From Owenia fusiformis (Eukaryota; Annelida; Polychaeta; Sabellida; Oweniidae), in the NCBI GenBank assembly GCA_903813345.2, contig CAIIXF020000009.1, forward strand, positions 25,394,740 to 25,458,739: a DNA stretch of 64,000 nucleotides. The letters run 5' to 3'. This document shows, piece after piece, positions 35,917 to 47,900 of this stretch. The position numbers and the translations under genes were made by a program. Every line of letters begins with the position of its first letter. Positions within the stretch are counted from its first letter, which is position 1. The notes below the pieces were generated by a model that was given only the letters and a program-made list of their open reading frames with translations, ran no database searches and was not told where the DNA came from.

Positions 35917-38900
35917 TTATTGGCTGACTACAGCCTCAGAGTCCTCAGAACGAGTTTCTGATTTAACAGTTTCTGTTGTGACAACAGTCGTGGATGAAAT
36001 AGTTGTGGTTTCGACGCTACTTTCTGTTTCAACTACACCATTTTCTTGTGGTTCTACGGTCGTAGTTGTAGTAGTAGTAGTTATTAGAGTTTCTGAATCC
36101 CCATCTGGTTTATTAGAAGTTTCTGAATCCCCATCTGGTTTATTAGAAGTTTCTGAATCCCCATCTGGTTTACTAGAAGTTTCTGAATCCCCATCTGGTT
36201 TACTAGAAGTTTCTACATTATCATCTCCTTCTTCTGTGATTCTTAACTCCTCTAATTGTTCACTCACTGTCTCTTCATTTTCAGCAACAGTCTCATCATT
36301 AACCTGAAACAGAAAATATTAAACAATAGTTTCTTCATGATAACATTATTAACACCAGGATGGACAGTTTCAGACAACTTCAGTAATCAAAACAGAAGTG
36401 TATCAGTGAAAAAATATATTTGAGTGAAGAAATAAAATCTAATAAAAAATAGGCTCTATATTGTATAAATTACAACAATATATAATAAAATACAACAATA
36501 AATCACTAATACATGTATGGTAAATGTAGATTAATTACAACATAAAGTAAAATACTACACACTACAACTACATAATACTACACAGGTTATATTGAGGGAA
36601 CTACACCTTTTACTGGAACTACGGTGTAATGGTGTACAATCGAAAACCCATCTTCCATGCACCATCCAATACCCATAACACCCATGCTGAGATTCAACTA
36701 CACTCTACTACTGTATATTCATGCTATAAACTGAACTCTAATATTGTTATAATGATTCTCAATGTGATTTGCAACCAGCCAAGGACCCAGGTGTAAATAA
36801 AAATAAATATGGTGTACATTTTTTAGTAGTTTTTGTGGTATTGATAGATTATCAATAACATATAGTCACGTGTATTACACCCCGGTTTCTAAATGTATAC
36901 TGTTACACATGTGTAAGTCTATCCCAACTACTAATGAAAACTAAATAAAAAATAAAAATAAAAAATATGAAAAACTGAGGCAAAATGTTCCACCAGAAAA
37001 TAACATGTAATAAAAAATGGACAGATAGATTTCCATAGTGACATTGCACTTATCTTGGTAAACTTTACAGAATAAATAAATTTGCCTGGTCATGATACGA
37101 AGGGTATACCATGTCATTATTTCATTTATCATTTATCTACAGCCAAACTGTGATCGAACATAATTGTTTCTACCAAAAATGGTCGATTTGATGATTCAGT
37201 AACAAATAAAAGTCAAGTTTTCACCCAAACCAATCTGGTTATTTTGTTATTCAATATAAAATTGATTGTTTTTCATGGCTTTTAAATTTCAATGATAATA
37301 AAGATGCAGACAGGTATATTTCTTATTTTAATAAATTCTAATCGAGTTGGTCTGCACCTTTATAGCAAGTGTCAAAGATGGTGATATAACCCAACACCCA
37401 CTTTCTCAGCCAATATGTCAATATGCAGAGAACAGGTGCAAATGTCATCGAGATGACTGCTTTGTCACAAGCCATTTGACACGATACGCAATATACCAAT
37501 ATGCTCAAGGATATGCAATTTATATAAACATGTACATATGTATGTATATTTATTTATTTCTGTCTTGCATAAGTACAATACATCCGTTGCTGACTTATGA
37601 GACATTTTATATGTACCAGAAAGAATTTTATGTAGCTTTTTCAAATGTTCTCCAGTTTTCAAATTTAACTTGAAATTTTGCATGAAGTTGACATTTACCA
37701 TATTACACAAGAATTTTTCTTCAAGAAAAACATGCATCTAATTGTAAAATTCAAACTGAACATCAAAAACAATAAAATCATTAAAAAAATATTTTTAACA
37801 ATTTTCAAATCAATCAACATGAGCATGCATCAACTGCTTCAATTATTTTTCATCTTATATAATACTAAAAAGCGTGAACAATGCTATGAACCAGCCAGTC
37901 CCAGAATGCACTATAGCAGACATCCCAGAATGCAACAGGATTTTATTCAGTCCCATAATGCACTTGGAGATATCAGATAATGCCCAAGAAGCAAGAAGTT
38001 AAGAAGTTAGTAGCGGGTGAGAAAGTTGGGTGCCAGGGTTACCCCACCTTTACTACATCACTGGTTTCCTTGACAACAGTAGTAGTTGTTTTTGTCACAT
38101 TTTCGATTATTTTTCCTGCATCTAGTTGATCATCTGGTTCTTCTACGATGGGTTGGGGGTCTGTGCTAGTGTTTTCTGAGGAGACTAAATAAGAGTTCAG
38201 GTAAGCCACAAAAATAGATACACAGCATAGCAAGAAACAGAAACTGTGCATGTACAGAAAAATACAACATTTAGATACACATCTTTCGGGACCTTAAGAA
38301 AATAGGGAAAATATGGACACAGCTTCTCAAAAATATTTGCTTAAACTTTTTTCTATATGTTTGAGAAACAGCTCCTGACAAAAAGTTCCTCTTAATAAAA
38401 ACATAGTTGTTAAAAACCAGAGCAGTTTGATTCAGAATCACCCAACTGGAAATTACACATTACCACTTTTACATAATATAAAAGAAAGCTCCATTTAATA
38501 ACATGGAAAGCTAGTTGGAAAAGGTGATAATAAACTGGACTTTGTGTACTTAGTATAAAAGTATTATTCATATCTATAAAAGCAATTTGATGCATAGAGA
38601 TCCTTTAAATCAAGCTAAGCTTACCCTCCAAAAAAGCTGAGCAAAATCCCACAGAAATGTCCCTGTGGGTTTACTTTATTAAAAGAGAAGTTTTGCCACT
38701 AGAGCTAGCTACCCTAAAAGAATAACTGGAGAAACCACTGACAACCCATCATACCAGTAACCTGCAATGGCGATTGCCCATATCAAAGGGTATCTATTTG
38801 AACCAATGAGATTTATGAAGAAAGACCAATTGTACCTTGTTCTTCTGTTGTTGTGACGACTGCACCCTCAACACGTTGTTCAGTGATGATGGTTGTTGTG

Positions 38901-41900
38901 GTAACAGTTGATGATGTTATAACCTCTGATGAAGTGCCTCCCTCTACTAACTCAGTGGTCGTGGTAGTAGCCTCAGTACTGGAAGGGAAATCAGAAATCA
39001 TGAAAAAAAAATCTAGAATTCTTATTTAATGAAACAAAGAGTATATACTCTATGGAGTGTGGATAATTATCTGGTCCTTTTAAATTATGGTTCACTCTCA
39101 ATTGATTTATAATGTGGCGTAATTACAAATATTTTTCTTATGGTTCACAATCAATAAGGGCCAGTTGGTGTCATAAAGAAAGGGGACCATATTCACCAAA
39201 GGACCATAATTTCTATCACTTAGGTTCTGAAAAAGATATATATAGACTATTGTGCCAAGGCTTAACAATAATAGCTCCACTTAGCAATACTTTTAATTAT
39301 ATGGAGGTTGGACATGGGGTTTCAATTCGCAAAATAATCAGTAGGTGCAATAGATTTATTTTACAAATATATGATGATCAAGGGTCCCTTTCTACAACTT
39401 ACATAAGATGTTCTTGAACACTATCTTGTGTTATATCTCCAGCGTTTTCCTCAACGCGGCTATCATCGAGTGCTGTTGCAGCAACAGCTTCGGTTACTAC
39501 GGCAACAGCTTCATCACCCTCTTTGCTCTCCTCTCTACAATAGATGCAGCCACGAGTGTAAAGGGCAAGCGATGAAAAGGTCAAGGAAATAGAAAATCGA
39601 AGGCAGTAATGACTGTGAAACCTTCACTGTGATGTGGTTTGGAGATTATGTGCAGTACTTAATTTTAATCAAAACTGTCCGATTAAATACCATAACCAAT
39701 GATATGTGATTCCTTATTTTAACTATATATGTATTTGTACATAAATAAATAAATCTTACTCTACAAATATTATATTTTACATGCAGGATGCACATGGTAA
39801 TTTGTGGTAATTTGGTAATTTTGTAGCTTTTAAGTCAGTGGAAATCATGGCATCATAGATAGAAAACAATTAACTCCATTTCCAACCTGTGAAGGTATCA
39901 AGAATGAGGCACAAAAGAAAATGTCTTCTCAGAAAGTGTCATATAAGAACATCTAACATTCCAGTTAAGTTGTCATTTTCTTAACATTACCTGTATTCCA
40001 TAATACACAACTAGATCGGATCAAAACTAAATAGCTCTGGTTTGGGTAGGAGCTTAGCTCACACATAGTGCCCTTTTCAGAAATATAAAGCAACTTACGC
40101 TGGTTTGGCCTCAGCATCTCCTTCAGCTGCGGGTGTCTCTTCAGCTGCGGCTGCTTCCACCTCAGGTTCTGCTTCAGGTTCTGGTTCTGGGGGTGGTGGC
40201 CTCATGCCCTCCTTCAGTTCAACCATACACAGGGGTGTACTAGTGTAGCGTGCAGAAAGGGAGAATCGCACATATTCCGAGGGTGACCCAAGGTAGAAAC
40301 CTTGGCCATTCTTTGTGAATACAGCTGATGATATACCTCTGTTACAAAAATAAAGAAAAATGATTAAAAATTTACAATTACAACAATTTGATTATTGTAT
40401 TCAAATGTTACATCCATATTTTTATGAAGTTATGATGTTATAATTAACCAAACTTGGTTATTTTGGATCCTTTGTATTGTACTAACGATAGATTTGTCAA
40501 AAAAATAATTTTTCAATATTGGTCTGTTATACATGGATTGAGACGATGGAAGATGCACCAATTCAGGCATTTTCAGAATATGAATGTCACAAACAAGCAA
40601 AAACAGCCGAGGGTTGTTCTATACAGTCTTAATGACAGCCCTAGTAAAAAAAGAGGATTCAAAGCTGATCAACAGATCTGCAAACTGGCATATATATTAC
40701 AGGGTGGTCCAAAAAGTGAATTGTTCCAATTTTAGGAACACCCTGTACAACTAACTAATGAATTTATGAACAATCATCAACAATCAACAAATCAATTTTT
40801 CCATACATACCGGGGAGTATTCAATAACATTCTACAAAGAAACAGATTCATCAGACACATCTGTGAATTGACAGAACGACAATTTCCAGTTAAGATGCTA
40901 ACATGAAAAAAAAATATCACCACGTAGTTGCAACTACGAAAAATTAACAATTTGTTAGACACTGGCGTGGATGCTGAACAAGGATCACAAAAATCCAAAA
41001 ATGGTGGTTACACCAATGGTGATAAAATAAATATAAATGATGTAAAGATATAAATCAAAAAAAAAATTCTGCAAGAGGTTAGTGTAATCAAACAATAGTG
41101 GTGAATTTGAATGATTTAAAATAGTATTGATCAGAGAATATATTTCATGTACAAGAGTAGTATGATTTATATATTAATACGTACACAACATCTTCCTTCC
41201 TAATGGCATTTTGGTTCAACTGGCGACGCAGTCCAGGCAAGGTGTAAATATTCAGGTCTCCCTGATTGGTCAAAACACTAATGTCAGTTTCTGCGTAGTT
41301 TTCATCTGAAACATGATTAAGAATTATGCACTGTAACATAAATCACATCATTTTGTAATATGCAAATATGTGTTTCATCTATAGTTTGTGAAACCACAAT
41401 TTTGAGCACTACAGGGTGTTCCAAAAGTAACAGGACTGGTGCTGGCATTTTGTCAATTTTGCACTGAGTATCTTCAAATTTTCACAAATTGTACTTTGAA
41501 GTATTTCAACTTAAATTATAAAGTTTCAGAAAAAATGATGAAATGCGTTTAGAGTTATGGTTATTTAACAAAATGCCAGCACCAGTCCTACTTTTGAAAC
41601 ACCCTGTATTAACAGAGAATGAGAATTTCTTAAGTAAATATGTACAAAATGATACAAGTATGTTACCCATGAGCCAAAGAGAAATATTGTAATACTCACC
41701 ACTTCTACTTCTGTATGATGTGAAACCAACTTTGCGAATTCTGCTGCCTTCATGTGCTGTCAGCTTGAATTTGCCGTACGGCTTCAAGTTGGGTAGGGTG
41801 AAAATCTAAAATGGCCAAATCAATGATAAAATAACTGTATGGTTCAGTCCATTTCTTTCATTTAAATATTGATGCTTCTGAGTTTGTGCAAGAATGACCT

Positions 41901-44900
41901 TTTAAGTTCAACTTGAAATTTTTTTTAATTGTACAGATATGCATACCTTCACTTGCTCCTCGGAAACTATGACAACTTTGTGGTCGTGGTTTTCTGGTAC
42001 CTTTGCTCTCTCATTGGCAACTTCAAGGGCATCAGGCAAGGGTGCAGCGCGGCCATCAATCACAGCAATAGATATCACAGGAGCGTGGTGCTTCAGTCTA
42101 ATTTCACGTGCTAAAAAATTAGTCAGTTTGGGTTTTTATGTTTTTCGATACACAAAACTTAAAAAAAAGTTATAAAAGAGCACTACTTCCTTATTATACA
42201 TGAATAAGAAATAGCTAGGAATCATAATTTTTGTTATCAAGATATTATTCATTTTGAAAGTATAAAATTGGGTCAAAATTGTATTCCTGATCTTCTCCCC
42301 ATTTATCACATATACTCAATCAGGGCCACCTAGGGGAAATACTACAAAGAAAGCTATGTATAACTCACCTAGTTGGCAGACAACAGAGTCTTCTCCTCGT
42401 TTGTCAGCTGCTGGAACTGTGAGTGTGTGGACAAATATGTTTCCATTGTTGGTGCCAGCCCATAAGGTGTTATGTGTGGCTTTATCTGTAATACAAATGT
42501 AAGATATAAAATTTACAGTTCAAAGTTGTAAACCTTTATACAGACCTTATACAGTACAATTCAACCTACAAATGGAACTCTCTAACTACAGTGAAGGTTT
42601 GTCAGTGAACACTTTTTCTGGAAATACCAAGCTGTTGATACATCAAAATGTGAATGTTTTTACCCAATCACGTCAGTGTTAACATTGGACATGTTCCTGT
42701 AAACATTGCCTCGTACATACCGTGAAGTATGAAAGTGTCACAGAAATAGAGAGATCGGACCATAGATCCCATGGAGTCATCAACTGGTCTAGCTTCAACT
42801 TGTCTCTCAATGGTTCGTCGTCCTTCGGATTGGGCAGGGGCTGCAGGTTCCTCCTTGGGTGGTGGGGTAGCTGCAGGTGCGGGTTCTGGCTCAGCTGGGG
42901 CAGGAGCTGCTGCCTCGGCTCCCTCAACTGCTGGAGCTTCAGCCCCCTCTTCTTCCTTCTTCTCCTCAGTCTTTTCTGCTTCCTTTGCTGGTTCCTCTTC
43001 TTTAGGTTTTGGTTCTTCCTTCTTCTTGGCATTAACTTCATAGCTTTCTTTTTTTCTACGGAGGCGGCGGAATGATTCTCTAAGTGATTTCTTGAATGAC
43101 TTACGGCGAGACATGGCACTCTCCCCAGTCCCAGTTAAATCTTCAAAGAAAAATTGAAAAGGTTAGCTTAGATACTACAATGTCAAGTAACTTATGTGAA
43201 TATCATACATCTCCCATGATCCTTTGTACATCCTGTGACCATATTTTATCCTTTAATCAGTGTGCATCCAGGATAAAGATAACAAGAAATGTGATAAGAT
43301 AAATGACTAGTGTATGAATGAAATAGAATCAATATTCTAGTAACAAGACTTGTGCTATTCTTAGATAACAACATTTAGAAAGGAATGTATCAATTGTTGG
43401 AGTGTGAGACACCAATACATGTGTGAAACAAATATTTCAAGGCTTTAAGCTTCATCTATAACAAAAATTATGTCCGAGCATATTCATTAAAAAGTTAAGC
43501 ACTCAATCATGGTCAATTTTTCCATCTTAACATGCACAATGGACTATAATTTTTTATGATCTTACAATGATTTGTCATGCATACAGATTTCTAAGCTGCA
43601 AAATTGAAAATACAGCTACTAATTTTAATACATTTCTATACAACTTTGAAATTGAAATTCATGCTAATTGATTGTATTCTTTGGAATTTCCTCACAATTT
43701 TGATGAATTAAATGGAAAAAGGACCCACTAATTATTACAATGACCATCGACAATACTCATTCCACATTCATAAAACATACCAAATAAATCAACTGGGAAA
43801 GCAAAATTTGGATAAATACTGGATGATATAATCATGCACAGTAAAGGATATGCAGATTATCTATTATAGCATAAATAAACACATAACATGACCAATAAAT
43901 ACAATGAATTTAACATTCCAATTAGAAAGGATGCAATTATGAACTTGGATTTTCAACGCCACAAAATGACCAAAGTGTGCCGTAAAGCTAACAAAAAACA
44001 TTGACTAGAAAGATAAACAAAGTTTTGATCTCTAAAATATGGTTACATATCTAAGCTTAAACTTAAAAGACCTGATTTATAATACATGCAACTATTCATC
44101 AAATGGCAAAATGAGACATTATAAAATGCATCAAGCTTTTAGACAAGAATATTTTGTATATTAGTATAATATTGAAACATCCAATCCAACATACATGCAA
44201 AAAATAACATATATGGTACAACTAGATATCAGTTGGTAAAATCAAAAATGTGATGCGAGATATACCTTCAGGGTCGCCTATAATGTTAGGTAGGTATGAA
44301 CAATTTTAGTAATAAATATGGGGACAATCAAAGTTAACTGTATTAAGATAATCAGTTTTAATTTTATTGAATGGCTGTTTTACACTAGTACTTGTCACAC
44401 AATACCATTGTACTTGTATGATAATAATACTGATGGTTGGTTACTGTCTAAAGGTGTAAACAGGATATTTAAATGCTTTAAAACGGTATATAACTGTATG
44501 CAGGATGATCACTCTGTTATTGTTATATTATATAACATACACATAATGCCATACAAGAAATATAGTACCAAATAATATATATTCAGCACAAAGCTTTGAC
44601 CCCCTCACTCCTATACCCCCGTTCAACCCACAACATAGAGAATAAAATAAGATAGAGTTCCATAGAAACACAGAGGTTCTAACTGAGATAATTCTTGGTT
44701 CTTGTGAGTTGAACTGTCACTTTCATTTTTATGTGATGAAACTTGCAATTAAAAGACTCATTTCTCGCCAGATTTTAAATATTCATCATTTCCAATTCAA
44801 TGTTGAACCAGACTCAACAGTTTTGATCATATTCTCAATTAAATACAGCAAGTTTCATCCATGGTTAATGGCTTAAGGTGTTATGCGACTGATGGTGACA

Positions 44901-47900
44901 ATAGCTTTACTTACCCTGTGGGTTAAGTGTGCACTTTGTGGCTACTTCCTTCTTTTGGGCATAGTCAAAGAGACCGTATCCATGGGCAGTTCCAGCGGCA
45001 ATCCTACAACAGTGAATTAGCACTTAAAGCAATCATAATTTTCTTGATGATGTAATAATATGAAGTATATAAATCTGTGTTAATATATAGAAAATGTAAT
45101 CCCCTTGAGGAGACTCTATAATGGCTATAGAAACAGAACAATAAATATTGCTCGAGATCAAATCAAATTGAAATTCAATCAAAAATTGTTACTTACAATT
45201 GCCACTCAGTTTGCACTGCCAGAGCGGTACAAGCCGCAGGGGGGTGTAGCTGCATCACAACAGATGGCTGGAAACCTGCCTCAAATTTCACATCTCCGGC
45301 TCGCACTTTCAGAGCTTCATGTCCCTTCCAGACAAAGTTGTCCCTATCACTGACAATGTTTACAGTGACAGAACTGACCTCTGTCGTGCGTTGCTCACGT
45401 TCTAGTCCAAGAAGGACCACCTGACCTGCTGTACCAGCAATCACTAGTGTCTCACTAAGGGGGCACAATGTGATCTTCTGGATGCCGAGACGAGGGTCAT
45501 CACTGTATGGGTCGAAAGTTCCAACCTAGGATAGACATTTCCTAATTAACATTTTTATTCCACTTAAACATTCGGTATGTTGCATTTCAAAAAATGGAGC
45601 TTATACACTTTCTTTCTTAAAAAATCTGTTTAATTTTGTTGAATATTCAGGTAAAAGTTCTTCCCTGTTAGAAGACCTAAAATATAAACAACAGCATTTT
45701 CCTGATTGGAATAAATATAAACAAGGCATTAACATGACAAAATGTCACCACCTAAAACAATTTGGTCAATTTAAAGCAAGTTGGAAAATACCTTTTGACC
45801 TTAAGAATGTTTTTGAAGATTTGAGCTTCTGGGATCTTGTAGATGATTTTGAAAAAAGAAATTGTTCAATCTGAAGCAAGTTAAAACTAGTTGCACACAA
45901 ATCTTAAGTCAGATTTGAACTTCTTAGAACATGTAGATGATTTTGAAAAAAAAATTCGTCAATTTGAAGCAAGTTGAAAAAATACCTCTTTGACTTTTTT
46001 TGACATTGAGAAGGTCATTGAAGGTCAAATGTAAAGTCAGATTTGAACTTCTGAGAACATGTAGATGATTTTGAAAAAAATTAAGTAAATTTGAAGCAAG
46101 TTGAAAAAAGACCTTTTTGACCTTGAAAAGGTCATTGAAGGTCAAATGTCAAATCTAAAGTCAGATTTGAACTTCTGAGAACATGTAGATGATTTTGAAA
46201 AAAAATTAGTCAATTTGAAGCAAGTTGAAAAAAGACCTTTTTGACCTTGAGAAGGTCATTGAAGGTCAAAGGTCAAATCTAAAGTCAGATTTGAATTTCT
46301 GAGAAAATGTAGATGATTTTGAAAAAAAAAATTAGTCAATTTGAAGCAAGTTGAAAAAAGACCTTTTTGACCTTTTTTGACCTTCAGAACGTCATTGAAG
46401 GTCAAATGTCAAATCTAAAGTCAAATCTAAAGTCATATTTGAATTTCTGAGAACATGTAGATGATTTTGAAAAAAAAATTTAGTCAATTTGAAGCAAGTT
46501 GAAAACAGACCTTTTTGACCTTTTTTGACCTTGAGAAGGTCATTAAAGGTCAAATGTCAAATCGAAAAGGCAGATTTGAATTTCTGAGAACATGTAGATG
46601 ATTTTGAAAAAAAATTAGTCAATTTGAAGCAAGTTGAAAAAAGACCTTTTTGACCTTTTTTGACCTTGAGAAGGTCATTGAAGGTCAAATGTCAAATCCA
46701 AAGTCAAATCTAAACTCATATTTGAATTTCTGAGAACATGTAGATGATTTTGAAAAAAAAAATTAGTCAATTTGAAGCAAGATGAAAAAATACCTTTTTG
46801 ACCTTTTTTGACATTGAGAAGGTCATTGAAGGTCAAATGTCAAATCTAAAGTCAGATTTGAATTTCTGAGAACATGTAGATGATTTCAAAAAAAAATTTA
46901 GTCAATTTGAAGCAAGTTGAAAAAAGACCTTTTTGACCTTTTTGACCTTTTTTGACTTTGAGAAGGTCATTGAAGGTCAAATGTCAAATCTTAAGTCAAA
47001 TCTAAAGTCAGATTTGAATTTCTGAGAACACGTAGATGATTTTGAAAAAATTTTTTAGTCAATTTGAAGCAAGTTGAAAACAGACCTTTTTGACCTTTTT
47101 TGACCTTGAGGAGGTCATTGAAGGTCAAATGTCAAATCTTAAGTCAGATTTGAATTTCTGAGAACACGTAGATGATTTTGAAAAAAAAATTTAGTCAATT
47201 TGAAGCAAGTTGAAAACAGACCTTTTTGACCTTTTTTGACCTTGAGAAGGTCATTGAAGGTCAAATGTCAAATCTAAAGTCAGATTTGAAGGTCAAATGT
47301 CAAATCTAAAGTCAGATTTGAATTTCTGAGAACATGTAGATGATTTTGAAAAAAAAATTGAGTCAATGTGAAGCAAGTTGAAAAAAGACCTTTTTGACCT
47401 TGAGAAGGTCATTGAAGGTCAAATGTCAAATCTAAAGTCAGATTTGAACTTCTGAGAACATGTAGATGATTTAGAAAAAAATTGAAGTCAGTCTAAACAG
47501 TATTTGTTAAGCTATAGGAAGTTGTAAGAAATTGTTACAGACGCCAACCGCCGGACGCCAGACGCCAACCTCCAACCGCCGGACGCCGTCGCAAAAAAAC
47601 GGAGACCATAACAATATGTCACCACTTTTGGTGGTGACATAAAAAAATACTGACTAGCTTCCTAAATGTCAGTCACAATGAATACAAATTTTATGCAACA
47701 GTACCTTCCTGAATGGTGGCCATTCCTCATCTCCCTCTGCATTGCTCTGGTCAAGTGGGCCATCACCGAACACCTCAGTGGTGGTGAGTTTGTATAGAAG
47801 CTTCAGATCTGTAGTGGAGGCATCCCAGAATCTAACGGAGCCATCTTCATGTCCAGTTAGGAGCATATCTCTTGATGTGGCAGGCCCTGAAAGGTTGGTT

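Noticed and set aside
35855-36307. 150-aa + frame with [10 protein letters not shown] repeats
   Set aside because: Antisense shadow of the LLGL tail exon and its 30-bp repeat.
42722-43075. Cys/Phe-rich and Ser/Ala-rich frames on the + strand
   Set aside because: Antisense shadows of the Lys/Glu/Pro/Ala-rich LLGL exon.
45719-47641. CRISPR-like or satellite array
   Set aside because: Units are adjacent with no unique spacers, the host is an animal genome, and the ends match two other short copies, so a transposon with a minisatellite core fits better.
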